The notes below the pieces were generated by a model. That model was given only the letters and a program-made list of their open reading frames with translations. It was not told the DNA's origin and ran no database searches. The position numbers and the translations under genes were made by a program. Shown here piece by piece: positions 44,401-49,375 of a stretch of DNA of 64,000 bases; positions within the stretch are counted from its first letter, which is position 1, and each line of letters begins with the position of its first letter. Source of the DNA: Branchinecta lynchi (lineage: Eukaryota > Arthropoda > Branchiopoda > Anostraca > Branchinectidae); contig JAKZAP010000001.1 in the NCBI GenBank assembly GCA_023053575.1, forward strand, positions 30,770,533 through 30,834,532. The letters run 5' to 3'.

Positions 44401-45736
44401 TGAGCTCCTTCGGAAAATAAACTGGAGTCCCTTGAGTCCAGTTTATTTTCCGAAGGAGCTCATTGTAAGAAATTTTGGGGGATCGTTCTGTATTTTTAGT
44501 CCCTTGAGTCCCACAGGTTGAAACTGTGCATGGCTTCCGGTAAGAAAAGGCTTGAGCACCCTATCCACTAGCATATCCCTCCGCCACCGTTCAATACTGC
44601 TCGCGAACGACCTGCAAGAGCGGCCTCAGTGGTGATCCCAAAACTCCAACACGTAAAATGTGACCATATACGGTATGAAAAGACGTTTGTACCGTCTTTC
44701 GTTAAAATTTTTAATCTTATTTAGTGTTTACTTTTATGTATGACGTTGACATATTTATATATGAGTGTCTACATGTACATATGACGATTTCGACAAATTT
44801 GGATTTCACCAAGATAGTTTGAAAAGAATAAAAGCGATATCTATCTATCTATCTAAAGAGTAAGTGGTCAATAAAGCTTATCTTTTAATGTAGAACCTGG
44901 TTCTACAGAGATGGGCGAATCCGAACATGTGAGGATCCGAATCCGAATCTAGGGCTAGGTACAAATCCGATTCCGAATCAGAATTCACCATTCGATGCTG
45001 AGGATTCGAGTCCAGATTTGAATCCAACCTCCACAAAAATCAAATCACGTGAACCACACAGGTTACGGTTTAAAAATCTGAGTTGACAGAAAAGCACTGA
45101 TGCCTAAGGCGAATGCGACAGTTAATTGGACGATGCAAACCATATTTCCATGTTTTCGTTTGCTTGTTACAGAATGGGTTTACTCTCGGCAATGAGGAAT
45201 GACTTTGGGGCTCGTTAAGCACAATATCTTCAGCACAGCGTACACAGATTGGGAAAATATAGGAATTCGAGCGGACTCGTAAGATCCAAGGTTTGGAATC
45301 ACTCCAAATCCGAATCCTGGATTCGAATCCGGATTCGTCCATATCTGCCTGGCGCAGGCCCACGGTACACATCCCACTTTCTGCCATATGTAACAAGAGC
45401 ACCTCATCCCCAAGGTTGAATGTGTGCTGGCGTGTGCATGAATTTTCGCGATAAATCTCTGGGACTCGGAACAAATCTAATTCGCACTCAGAATAGTGTT
45501 CTGACAAACACAGATAGACAGGGCTCCTGCGAGCCTTCAAGAGCCACTGGACTCAGTCGTTTGCAAATCGCAGCTTACCAGTTGCTGATGCGCAAGAGTT
45601 TGTTTCATCAACACCATCTTGATTGTCTGCTCCATGGCAAACTTCTTCGCTTTGGCCAACCCTTCTTTGTCATCTTTTCCCAGTTTGACGTCAGCCATTG
45701 CCATTGCAGCTGATAGCTCTGGTCGCGCTCCAGGTC
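5368..45736 (-). CDS. PUF60: PUF60 / half-pint poly(U)-binding splicing factor (split gene, 11 core exons)
   Basis: PUF60 is a nuclear RNA-binding protein that binds polypyrimidine tracts and works with U2AF in 3' splice-site recognition; the fly orthologue is half-pint (hfp). Eleven exons, each bounded by AG and GT and joined in compatible phase, give 552 codons plus a TGA stop, close to the length of the human protein (about 560). Counting from the first full codon of the 45.7-kb exon: AKKFAMEQ helix near 30-37; RRM1 about 68-143 (RNP2 VYIGSI, RNP1 KGFAFVEY at 108-115); RRM2 about 165-243 (RNP2 IYIASV, RNP1 RGFGFIEY at 206-213); Ala/Pro linker about 248-398; coiled Glu/Lys segment; UHM-type RRM3 about 452-545 with the RFF (R-X-F) motif at 527-529. 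Exons in transcript order are listed separately. The start codon lies upstream and is unresolved. Introns hold nearly all the repeats in the window. Confidence 0.96.
5478..6548 (-). other. PUF60 last intron
   Basis: AT-rich intron. It has a retroelement-like 3' end at about 5,690-6,050 (ATT repeats, then a unit ending AATAAAATTATTAG) and a C-run at 6,346-6,362. No coding sequence was recognised. Confidence 0.5.
6549..6658 (-). CDS. PUF60: PUF60 exon: middle of the UHM
   Basis: A 110-nt exon (acceptor GATTAATTTCAG, donor GGTG|GTAAGTG). It encodes [14 protein letters not shown], then [19 protein letters not shown]. The [18 protein letters not shown] pattern is the acidic insert and third strand of the PUF60 UHM. 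It ends in phase 1 and joins the last exon through an Ala codon. Confidence 0.96.
6659..8374 (-). other. PUF60 intron, first half, nothing recognised
   Basis: No element with clear ends and no conserved ORF. The 73-codon plus-strand ORF at 7,777 has no motif I recognise and unconvincing context. Confidence 0.4.
8375..9175 (+). pseudogene. Decayed LINE: reverse-transcriptase C-terminus and 3' end
   Basis: At 8,375-8,524 the plus strand reads [18 protein letters not shown], which contains the YADD catalytic motif of reverse transcriptase, then a stop. After a slippage-prone A/G tract (8,529-8,550) the frame resumes at about 8,608 with [21 protein letters not shown] and runs to FRNFL and a stop at 8,947. 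That part resembles the thumb and C-terminal region of non-LTR retrotransposons, with conserved Leu/Arg spacing. The tail has CATA repeats at 9,155-9,172, as in many CR1-like or Jockey-like 3' ends. The element is frameshifted, 5'-truncated and dead. Confidence 0.8.
9258..9499 (-). CDS. PUF60: PUF60 exon: Glu/Lys helix and start of the C-terminal UHM
   Basis: A 242-nt exon (acceptor CCATCACTTCAG, donor TCCAA|GTAAGT). It encodes a charged helix ([17 protein letters not shown]), the conserved block [19 protein letters not shown], and the first strand and helix of the C-terminal RRM ([26 protein letters not shown]). The SARHLVMQ block and [10 protein letters not shown] are strong family markers, the latter fly-like rather than vertebrate-like. 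Confidence 0.97.
9694..10035. mobile_element. MITE, TTAAAGGAC family (diverged copy)
   Basis: Starts TTAAAGAACC and ends AGTCCTTTA. The interior shares CCCACGGTTTCGGCTGT and the AAAACTATC...CAACCG.CGACA block with the copies at 10,455 and 17,011. It contains a G-run at 9,946-9,962. The most diverged of the three similar copies. Confidence 0.7.
10213..10343 (-). CDS. PUF60: PUF60 exon: second Pro/Ala linker
   Basis: A 131-nt exon (acceptor CTGTTTCAG, donor CGAAAG|GTATTT). It encodes [20 protein letters not shown], then [15 protein letters not shown] and a basic end SAIDRKRK. Phase 2 in, phase 0 out, fitting both neighbours. It is flanked by two copies of the TTAAAGGAC MITE (9,694-10,035 and 10,455-10,824). 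Confidence 0.88.
10455..10824. mobile_element. MITE, TTAAAGGAC family
   Basis: About 370 bp with ends TTAAAGGACC and GGTCCTTTAA. The interior matches 17,011-17,376 over most of its length (CCCACGGTTTTGGCTGTTTTA, AAACTTCTCGCAGACAACCG, TACGAAATTGGGGT). The terminal TTA/TAA may be part of a 3-bp target duplication. No ORF of note. Confidence 0.85.
11681..12255. repeat. Tandem duplication of the array element's left end (296-bp period)
   Basis: The segment starting CAAGAGCTACGAGCTCATAT at 11,681 is repeated from 11,977 with very few changes. Each copy contains ATGGCACTTG, GTAGGCTGTACAAGAAAGTAG and a block ending near CACCTACCGTGGCCGAA. This is the left terminus of the C-rich family, present twice in a row. 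Confidence 0.9.
12256..13632 (+). mobile_element. C-rich modular array element, unit 1 (right part)
   Basis: A succession of about 140-bp modules each containing AAGTTTCAT in one of three contexts: A (GCCAAGTTTCATCGTCCTAG), B (ACCAAGTTTCATCCGGATC) and C (ATCAAGTTTCATTAAGATCC), separated by CCCCTCCAACTCCCCCC-like tracts and CGGATCCGG. The unit ends in the perfect hairpin ATGGCACTTGAG-TAAG-CTCAAGTGCCAT at 13,599-13,626 followed by A-runs. Non-coding: the many ORFs are incidental to the C-rich repeats. It contains the tRNA-like segment at 13,306. Confidence 0.85.
13306..13390 (+). ncRNA. tRNA-like (SINE-type) segment with a T-run
   Basis: Box A TGGCTCAGTTGG with a perfect D-arm (GCTC...GAGC), an anticodon-like loop CTTTCAA (TTC, Glu, if read as a tRNA) with four of five stem pairs, and a degenerate box B GGTTCGCTCCC. 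The acceptor and T stems do not pair, so it is not an intact tRNA. A T-run (about 13,382-13,390) follows directly and could terminate RNA polymerase III. Probably a tRNA-derived SINE head or tRNA pseudogene inside the array element. Confidence 0.5.
13633..15635 (+). mobile_element. C-rich modular array element, unit 2
   Basis: Same modules as unit 1, with AAGTTTCAT-type sites at about 13,665, 13,778, 14,039, 14,203, 14,351, 14,483, 14,632, 14,779, 14,916, 15,066, 15,222, 15,355 and 15,512. The last part repeats A-B-C order. It ends with the same hairpin at 15,605-15,632. The final approximately 130 bp (from GCCAAGTTTCATCGTCC to the hairpin) are almost identical to the end of unit 1, so the 3' terminus is duplicated. 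Confidence 0.85.
15965..16412. mobile_element. MITE with TTAAAGGACACCTGAA termini
   Basis: Perfect 16-bp inverted termini: TTAAAGGACACCTGAA at the left and TTCAGGTGTCCTTTAA at the right, enclosing about 415 bp unrelated to the other TTAAAGGAC copies. It lies in the intron, 25 bp from the donor of the 16,437-16,631 exon. No transposase. Confidence 0.85.
16437..16631 (-). CDS. PUF60: PUF60 exon: Pro/Ala/Val linker
   Basis: A 195-nt exon (acceptor AATATTTCTAG, donor CCAG|GTATGT). It encodes [16 protein letters not shown] through [12 protein letters not shown] to GAKSQPG. This is the low-complexity linker between RRM2 and the UHM, poorly conserved among species, so the assignment rests on frame, composition and position. 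A TTAAAGGAC-type MITE ends 25 bases past its donor. Confidence 0.88.
17011..17376. mobile_element. MITE, TTAAAGGAC family
   Basis: Ends TTAAAGGACG and GGTCCTTTAA. The interior aligns with 10,455-10,824 (CACGGTTCTGGCTGTTTTAAG, AAAACTTCTAGCAGACAACCG, GTACGAAATTGGGGTGTCCG). Same orientation as that copy. Confidence 0.85.
18415..18541 (-). CDS. PUF60: PUF60 exon: alanine-rich linker
   Basis: A 127-nt exon (acceptor TCTCTTCCAG, donor TCTG|GTGAGT). It encodes [29 protein letters not shown] and [12 protein letters not shown], matching the AAAVAAAAATAK-type linker after RRM2 of PUF60. A LINE-derived fragment begins within 250 bp on the other side of its acceptor. Confidence 0.93.
18760..19062 (+). 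pseudogene. LINE reverse-transcriptase C-terminal fragment and 3' end
   Basis: Plus-strand frame ending at a TAG near 19,017 reads [20 protein letters not shown], then [20 protein letters not shown]. The pattern (R)AFRRL..LP..CS...F followed by IVRK..ASF..R is typical of the end of non-LTR retrotransposon ORF2. The tail AATAAAGTTGAATCAATAAA at about 19,040-19,060 fits a LINE 3' end. 5'-truncated and inactive. Confidence 0.7.
19495..19690 (-). CDS. PUF60: PUF60 exon: RRM2
   Basis: A 196-nt exon (acceptor TTTTTTTCCAG, donor ACAGGG|GTAAGA). It encodes [15 protein letters not shown], then RNP1 RGFGFIEY and [19 protein letters not shown] with VPPTG. The NLFDLGGQ block is a PUF60 signature. Phase 2 in, phase 0 out. 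The intron upstream of it (19,691-27,787) contains the giant palindromic element. Confidence 0.97.
21230..22165. repeat. 54-bp tandem array, left arm of palindrome copy 1
   Basis: The main unit is a 30-bp part (CACGTGGTGTAAATACACCA and CCTGCTTTGT) plus a 24-bp part (CACGTCCTCTGTCACCTGCT, TTGT). Each unit has the palindromic E-box core CACGTG and a hairpin GGTGTAAATACACC. The outer portion (21,230-21,620) has diverged units with TTTACACCATGTGCTTTGTC. Being a multiple of three, the period keeps several frames open without coding meaning. The unit GTTACGTCC alternates with GTCACGTCC, suggesting a 108-bp higher-order repeat. Confidence 0.92.
22957..23000 (-). ncRNA. Type I hammerhead ribozyme motif (arm 1)
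   Basis: On the minus strand the order is CAGC, core CTGACGA, stem II (GGACCCTT / AAGGGCC with one unpaired A), GAAA, TATC, GCTG. CAGC and GCTG form stem I. GAAA-TA-TC gives the minimal stem III described for hammerheads of Penelope-like elements, with cleavage expected after the C of TATC (base 22,961). All core positions are conserved. Confidence 0.72.
23637..23680 (+). ncRNA. Type I hammerhead ribozyme motif (arm 2)
   Basis: Mirror of the arm 1 motif: stem I CAGC (23,637-23,640) with GCTG (23,677-23,680), core CTGACGA (23,641-23,647), stem II closed by a GCCAAG loop, GAAA (23,669-23,672), and cleavage expected after C at 23,676. The two ribozymes face away from each other within the inverted repeat. 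Confidence 0.72.
23926..24130. repeat. Inner short array, left arm
   Basis: Units of about 27-33 bp of the form GATAAAGCACGTGGTGTATTC plus GCACCACGT, each again with CACGTG and an inverted pair CACCACGTG/CACGTGGTG. The mirror array is at 25,375-25,545. Related to the 54-bp array but with TTCGCACC instead of TTTACACC. Confidence 0.85.
24440..25060. other. Central segment of the palindromic element
   Basis: Mostly unique sequence between the arms, though its flanks still pair (ACCCATAAATTTCCT near 24,527 with AGGAAATTTATAGGTCCCT near 24,829). Two AGCCAAGAAACACTTCAGGG repeats lie at about 24,453 and 24,485. Short overlapping ORFs exist on both strands, but I recognise no domain. The sequence is nearly unchanged in copy 2 (about 34,070-34,690). 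Confidence 0.6.
25560..26440. repeat. About 130-bp tandem repeat, right arm
   Basis: Reverse-complement counterpart of 22,165-23,925, with TAGGGTCTAGACCCTA at about 25,564, 25,694, 25,822, 25,955 and 26,083. It lacks the Penelope-like insertion. Confidence 0.9.
26440..27660. repeat. 54-bp tandem array, right arm
   Basis: Reverse-complement counterpart of the left-arm array, with more units: about seven consecutive GGTGTATTTACACCACGTGA units at 26,446-26,780, a GTGTGAACACTTCACACCAC spacer, then further units and the diverged outer part with GTGTAAATGCACCACGTGAC. The unequal unit number between arms implies unequal exchange or replication slippage after the palindrome formed. Confidence 0.92.
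27788..27915 (-). CDS. PUF60: PUF60 exon: end of RRM1 and start of RRM2 (left allele copy)
   Basis: A 128-nt exon (acceptor TTTGCATAG, donor AAAGG|GTGAGTT). It encodes [20 protein letters not shown], the linker and RRM2 RNP2 (RIYIASV), ending at DLTEDDIK. The first base of the giant palindromic element lies only 64 nt past the donor. An apparently identical copy sits at 37,421-37,548 in the duplicated block. Only one copy is needed in the protein, because splicing both would repeat the RRM1-RRM2 linker. Confidence 0.95.
29453..29720. mobile_element. MITE, GTGTTCCACCCTTCT family (inverted, allele 1)
   Basis: Starts GAGCGTGGTCCCC and ends TAGAAGGGTGAAACACGCTC. The interior contains AATATCATGCCACGGGCTAA and AGTAACTATTAGTTACTG, shared with 41,198-41,504 in the opposite orientation. 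A second, forward copy is at about 29,932-30,226. Confidence 0.6.
29752..29868 (+). mobile_element. Degraded Penelope-like pseudo-LTR fragment
   Basis: The sequence TTGACGCCCTTGCCAAGAAT, GGCCAAAATATCGAT, then TCAGCTGATGTCTCC and TCAGTTAGCTTGGGC parallels the ribozyme-to-tail part of the element at 23,640-23,763, but the hammerhead core is broken (CTTGACG; CAAAA for GAAA). The allelic copy is at about 39,396-39,512. An old relative. Confidence 0.45.
30279..30378. other. Assembly gap (100 N)
   Basis: Exactly 100 N, a usual placeholder for a gap of unknown size. The sequence before it matches that ending at 39,932, and the sequence after it matches that starting at 19,880, so the two flanking contigs overlap by about 10 kb. 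Confidence 0.99.
31654..37357. mobile_element. Giant palindromic element, copy 2 (empty of the Penelope insert)
   Basis: Same termini (TATGGAAGGCGG...CCGCCTTCCATA) and the same AACGAC flanks (31,648-31,653 and 37,358-37,363) as copy 1. It is 5,704 bp against 6,570 bp. Arms: 54-bp arrays at about 31,730-32,665 and 36,075-37,290; about 130-bp repeats at 32,665-33,545 and 35,195-36,070; inner arrays at 33,555-33,760 and 35,005-35,180; centre about 34,070-34,690. Because it occupies the same target site as copy 1, it is the allelic copy, not a second insertion. Confidence 0.88.
37421..37548 (-). CDS. PUF60: Duplicate of the PUF60 RRM1-RRM2 linker exon (probable allelic copy)
   Basis: Same exon sequence, splice sites and flanks as 27,788-27,915, displaced by 9,633 bases inside the repeated block that follows the N gap. 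Its frame is intact, but including both copies would insert a second linker and RNP2, which no PUF60 has to my knowledge. I read it as the second haplotype left in the assembly, not as a mutually exclusive exon. Confidence 0.85.
39577..39885. mobile_element. MITE, GTGTTCCACCCTTCT family (forward, allele 2)
   Basis: Starts GCGTGTTCCAGCCTTCTCAC and ends GTAAGTAGGGTGGAACATGC. Shares the AGTAACTATTAGTTACTA and TGACGTCATGCGTAG blocks with 41,198-41,504. Its allelic counterpart left of the gap is about 29,932-30,226. Confidence 0.65.
40171..40583. mobile_element. MITE, AGGCGTATTCTCGCC family (copy 2)
   Basis: Left end AGGCGTATTCTCGCCGTTCC, right end CGGCGAGAACACGTCT, with a 3-bp target duplication TTA (40,168-40,170 and 40,584-40,586). 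It sits 75 bp from the donor of the RRM1 exon of PUF60. The interior includes ATCATCACCATCATC. Confidence 0.9.
40659..40872 (-). CDS. PUF60: PUF60 exon: RRM1
   Basis: A 214-nt exon (acceptor TTTTTCTAG, donor ATCAAG|GTAGGT). It carries almost the whole first RNA-recognition motif: RNP2 VYIGSI, then [19 protein letters not shown]1 KGFAFVEY and the C-terminal [14 protein letters not shown]. The match to PUF60 family RRM1 is essentially continuous. It starts with the third base of an Arg codon and ends in phase 0. A GGCGTATT-type MITE lies directly downstream in the intron, at 40,171-40,583. Confidence 0.97.
41198..41504. mobile_element. MITE, GTGTTCCACCCTTCT family (reference copy)
   Basis: Inverted ends GAGTGTGTTCCACCCTTCTA and TAGGGTGGAACACGCTCTC. 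The interior is rich in AGTTACTAT/ATAGTAACT palindromes and contains TGACGTCATGCG, a CRE-like TGACGTCA site. It lies in the PUF60 intron before the RRM1 exon. Confidence 0.75.
41814..42786 (-). mobile_element. C-rich modular array element (reverse orientation)
   Basis: Begins with the terminal hairpin ATGGCACTTG-CCCTTCGG-CCAAGTGCCAT (41,814-41,842) and ends with AAGTGCCATATGAGCTCGTA at about 42,758-42,777. Inside, the A, C, B modules appear twice in order (A at about 41,920 and 42,345; C at about 42,055 and 42,475; B at about 42,190 and 42,605). A compact, full-length copy of about 970 bp, useful as the family reference. Confidence 0.88.
43552..43598 (-). CDS. PUF60: PUF60 micro-exon (47 nt) before RRM1
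   Basis: A 47-nt exon between acceptor CTCTTTTAG and donor TGCAG|GTAAGG. It encodes [15 protein letters not shown] plus two bases of an Arg codon, matching the QRQQALALMCR stretch that leads into RRM1 of PUF60 orthologues. Phase 0 in and phase 2 out agree exactly with both neighbours. It is too short to show up as an ORF. Confidence 0.93.
44040..44857 (+). pseudogene. LINE (CR1-like) reverse-transcriptase end and 3' UTR
   Basis: The frame 44,040-44,420 reads [15 protein letters not shown], then a helix, then [20 protein letters not shown] and IEKIQN, the classic FLG-DLKW ... YACPVWH-type thumb of CR1/Jockey-like elements. It is interrupted by a 61-bp inverted repeat, then a non-coding 3' region ends in TATC repeats near 44,857. 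5'-truncated and inactive. Confidence 0.85.
44366..44497. repeat. 61-bp perfect inverted repeat in the LINE
   Basis: Arm 1 (44,366-44,426) and arm 2 (44,437-44,497) are exact reverse complements separated by GTCCCTTGAG. The flanking AGTCCCTTGAGTCC sequence is also repeated on each side. The pattern suggests template switching during synthesis or a cloning/assembly foldback. Confidence 0.9.
44908..45352. repeat. GAATCCGAATC-rich element with inverted ends
   Basis: The left end AGATGGGCGAATCCGAA and the right end GGATTCGTCCATATCT are inverted relatives. Between them GAATCCGAAT and variants recur on both strands (44,925-45,025 and 45,290-45,340). Probably a small foldback or MITE. It lies in the PUF60 intron, about 230 bp past the donor of the 45.7-kb exon. 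Confidence 0.5.
45579..45736 (-). CDS. PUF60: PUF60 exon: N-terminal helix
   Basis: A 158-nt exon between the acceptor TTGCACTTTCAG and donor CAACTG|GTAAGC. It reads [20 protein letters not shown] and then [20 protein letters not shown] and KQTLAHQQL, the diagnostic helix of PUF60 that precedes RRM1. It begins with two bases of a split codon, so at least one coding exon lies upstream; the 49.3-kb exon fits. It ends in phase 0. Confidence 0.95.
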
Positions 45737-48125
45737 CTGAAAGTGCAAAATGGTGACTACCCCTTCATCAGTACGTACTACAAGAGTAATATTGTGCCTA
45801 GCACGACTTTTGTCTTTCTTGCGATTTGCAGAGGGCACTAACCCCTCGCGCTCGCCGTCGTGACTCATTATTTTCGACCGACCAGTCGGTTTAATTCATT
45901 CCAGTTTGTTTTAGTCGCGGATGGGCAAGCGAACTCGTTGGCCCAAGGGGTCGTTTGTAAATATGTTGTATTCGCGACTCAATATTTTGTGTGCATCATA
46001 TAATTGATAAACTGGAATGATTTTGCAATCACTCTTGAAAGGGACACAAACCTAACAAGTAATAACCTAACAAGTAATAATTACATAATATTTTCTTTTA
46101 TAGAATTATATTCTTTATTCAATAAGAACTACAAGAGCCACAGAATAGAGGATGATGACGACAGTCTTACTTCCCGCTGTCCCCACTTATGACACATCTT
46201 AAAAAAAACACACACAACTAATGTACGCATAGTCGCATACTAACTCCTGATGACTCTAAAACGACAATACCAAAGGTTTCGACGGGATAACAAAGGAGAA
46301 TATTTACTGGACTTCTTCATCCAGACAGTCAGGTCCTGTCAATTTCCGACCTTCGCCGTAGCCCAGAAGCATTTTCTTTCTAGTCCTAATTAACTGCTTG
46401 GAAATGCACAAAAATGATAGTGGTGTAGATGATAGTCAGCAAGTTTCTTTGACCTGATATGGAACCTCTAATCAACTTAAGAAAGACTTTTCACTTTTAT
46501 CAAATTTTCGGTTTTGACCGTCTACTTGTTCGGCAAGAAAATATGATTCAGATAAGGACTCTAAACCGACTATTTTTATTCGATTAGAAAAAATCTTTTT
46601 CGCCCCTTAACTTAAATCCATCTCCCCACCCGTAAATAAAGGCACTACGGAGCGCATCTACAGACTTGGTCGACAACTGTTATGGCTCCCCAAATTAAAA
46701 AACTTAAGAGCTGCAAAAGAGATTAAGGAAGAGAACCAGAACCAGATCAGACGCGAACCAAATTACAAGCCTGATTAGAGTTGAAACATTAATGTTGCTA
46801 AGCCATGCGGTGTTTCAGTAAGAACTTGGGATACTTATAGAAGATTCAACAGAAACATTCAGTGCCAGTCACAGTAAAAACTTGTGAGCATGGGATAGAA
46901 CCAATAGATAAGGATTAACATACACCTGCTGGGGCCGGAGGGTTGTATTTGGGACTGCACGGTGTATATAAAATGAGCGGTTATGTAGCAGCCCCAGGTT
47001 GGCTCTATTTTGAAACAAATAAATAAATAAATAACAAGATGCAGCTTATTAACAGAGAACAGATCAATCAGCTGTTGTCGGGCTGACTTCGTATCCCTTC
47101 ATATGGGCTACAGAGACGTAGGAGGTCCCACTTCACGGTATATTTTGTCCCACTTCACAGTTTATTTTGTTTCGACGGTGTAAGTGCCGTTAAGTGGTAT
47201 TTGTATATATCCGCGTGACTAAGTAGGGGGAGGATCCGTAACCCAATAAGACCTAGAAGCTCATATGGCACTTGTAAGGCTGGGTTAGAGGATGAAGTAG
47301 GAATTATTCCCATCCGTACCGTGCGTCTGTTCTGATCATTGTAAGCAAAATCCTCGAGAATAGAATGAGCATAGGCCCTAGGAAATCACGATAATATACC
47401 GTTTAGTAAAAAGTATTTTATTTTTGCACTTGGCGTGATGATGTGCACTTTAAGGAATTCATCTGTAAGCAAAACCCCTCAGGCAAAAATGATGATGGGA
47501 TCGTCGGGACCATGAAAATCAATATTTTGCTCAAAGGTAGGCTATTGTTTGTACTTCAAGGAATTCACTTGTAAGCACCCGTAAGACAAAAATGATCATG
47601 GGCCCTTAGGGTCATGAACATATATCATTTGGTCGAAAGTATTTTTTTCACTTCACGGTTACGAAGGGAGCTCGATGTTCATTTCTAAGCAAAATCCTTG
47701 AGGGGTTCGACGAGAGAGGCTATGCAGAGAGCTTGATATGAAATCCCTACAGAAACCCTTTTAAGGGATGGTCCGCGCACAGGTGTACCCCCCCCCCCCC
47801 CCGAAATATAAAAAAAAAAAATCATTTTTATAGGCTTTTCCCTCTGATCTTTGTCTTTTTTTATACTTTTTTGTACGACCCGCAGGCAACCCCCCCCCCC
47901 CCCCCCCCCCGAAATAAATTCCTGGATACGGGCCTGTGCCCTAACTGCTAATATGGTTGTAAACGCTGATACGTCATCAATTGTAAGTTTTTCTTTTTTA
48001 AAAGTAGCCCTGAATTTTTTCCTGGCCCTGAAAATGGTTTAATTGCTGAACAAATCACCCTTCCTGGAGTTACGCGTATTCGGATTTAACTTGGAAGAAG
48101 AATAAAAAAAACCCGATAAAAAAAA
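45737..48125 (-). other. PUF60 5' intron, first part
   Basis: No conserved exon was found. There is a CpG-dense spot with an ATG at 45,868, a retroelement-like tail near 46,960-47,035 (AAATAAATAAATAA), a lone left-end fragment of the C-rich family at about 47,255-47,275, and C-runs at about 47,789 and 47,889-47,910. Confidence 0.4.
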
Positions 48126-48360
48126 GCAAATTCGTCTATGTCAATAGTTAAAACCCTGACTAAATTCGGGGTTCCAGAAAAGGTACTGATTCAATTATTT
48201 TGTATGTTTGTCCGAAGTCTCCTTGAATATGCGTGTCCGGTCTGGCATTATGCTCTGACAGAAGATGATACAGATTCCATTGAAAGTGTTCAGAAACGTG
48301 CTCTCAGAATCATATAAAGAGGACCTAAAATGCCTTACTGTTTCCTTCTAAAGCTTTTTT
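48126..48360 (+). pseudogene. LINE reverse-transcriptase fragment
   Basis: Plus-strand frame reads MFVRSLLEYACPVWHYALTE, then IESVQKRALRII and a stop. YACPVWH...VQKRALRII is the signature end of the thumb in CR1/Jockey-type LINEs. It is better conserved than the 44-kb copy over this motif. The fragment is short and interrupted downstream by a small MITE. Confidence 0.85.
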
Positions 48361-48380
48361 CGTCATTGACAAGAGAGGCT

Positions 48381-48532
48381 ATACACTGTAAAGGTTTTTC
48401 CGTATAAAGATTAAAGTTAACTGCAGTATTTGCTACTCGGATTCATCTTATCTCTATTTGGTATTAATCTTATCTGCGTGGAGATAAGAATAGTCTGAGT
48501 AGCAAATGCTACTAGCAACTTTTTACAGTATA
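48381..48532. mobile_element. MITE, CACTGTAAAAA family (copy 1)
   Basis: About 150 bp with ends ATACACTGTAAAGG and CTTTTTACAGTAT and an inner inverted pair GCAGTATTTGCTACTCGG / CTGAGTAGCAAATGCT. The flanking sequence GAGAGGCTAT...CAGAGAGCTTGATATGAA occurs uninterrupted near 47,720-47,745, which serves as an empty site. Confidence 0.8.
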
Positions 48533-48835
48533 TTCAGAGAGCTTGATATGAAATGCCTACAGAACCCCTCCTTCCGCTCCCTCCTGCCACCTCTCTTGTA
48601 ACCTGAACGTTTGCGTCCACAAAGAGAGTGTGCGAAGCGAGTACCCACGCTGGAAACCCGTTCCTGCCGTACGAAGCGGTGCTGTGATAGTTTTATCATC
48701 AATTTTGTACACTTTGAGTTTTAGTTTTAGTCTGTTCGTTTTACTTTTGTGATTTTGAGTTAGACCATTTTCAGTCAGTGTTGTTTTGACTGACGCAAAT
48801 AAACTCGCCACCTCACGTGTTAAACGCGCAACCAT

Positions 48836-49244
48836 AGGCGTATTCTCGCCGTTCCATGAGGACTCATCGGGAATCGAAGGGAATGGCGAGAATAGTGGGA
48901 GTCACTCCACGTGGACTCCGCGACCGGGAAACAAGGAGAACACGGGAAATGTTTCCAAAAGGAATTTTCTTCTAAAAATAACTATACAGTTAACGAACTT
49001 AGTCTAGATCCACCTTATTTTCGTTTTGTTTATTCTGACTGTTTTAACTGATTTTACATAGCACCTACACGAGCTAAAAATTGATTCCCCTCTGAACCTG
49101 AAAGAGTCCTTTTTGATGACGGTGATGATAATCGGAGCATCCCGGTCCGTGGGGACTCGCGAGAATAAGGAGAGAGTCACCAGGACAAACAAAAAGGCGG
49201 GGATTCCTCAAGTGGAGTCCTCGGGGAACGGCACGAATACGCCT
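48836..49244. mobile_element. MITE, AGGCGTATTCTCGCC family (copy 3)
   Basis: Left end AGGCGTATTCTCGCCGTTCC, right end GGCACGAATACGCCT, with a 3-bp target duplication CAT (48,833-48,835 and 49,245-49,247). The interior is in the opposite orientation to copies 1 and 2. It ends only 57 bp from the 49.3-kb exon. Confidence 0.9.
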
Positions 49245-49300
49245 CATTTCTTAAACGTTATCAAAGTTCTGATGGTATGGAGAACAGAAGTGAAACTTAC

Positions 49301-49375
49301 CAGCAACGACGATTCCAACTTGTTCGAGGCCAATTGGGACCGGTTGCTGCGAAAGGTCAGAGGTGAATACCCCAT
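49301..49375 (-). CDS. Short exon linking the proline-rich exon to PUF60 (probable)
   Basis: A 75-nt exon with acceptor ATTACAG before 49,375 and donor GCTG|GTAAGTTT after 49,301. It starts with two bases that complete a codon and ends with one base (phase 1 at both ends). It encodes a peptide containing VFTSDLSQQPVPIGLEQVG. The trailing G plus the GA of the 45.7-kb exon reads Gly, producing GPGARPELS, which resembles the GPGTR segment before the AKKYAMEQ helix in the fly protein. That match, plus the phase agreement, is the reason for assigning it to PUF60. RNA evidence is lacking. Confidence 0.55.

Noticed and set aside
45737..45868. ATG at 45,868 (MSHDGEREG...) as the first exon of PUF60
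   Set aside because: Read-through into the next exon is in the wrong frame, and the only donor with the right phase would leave an intron of about 38 nt. A nearby CpG-dense start remains possible but is unsupported.
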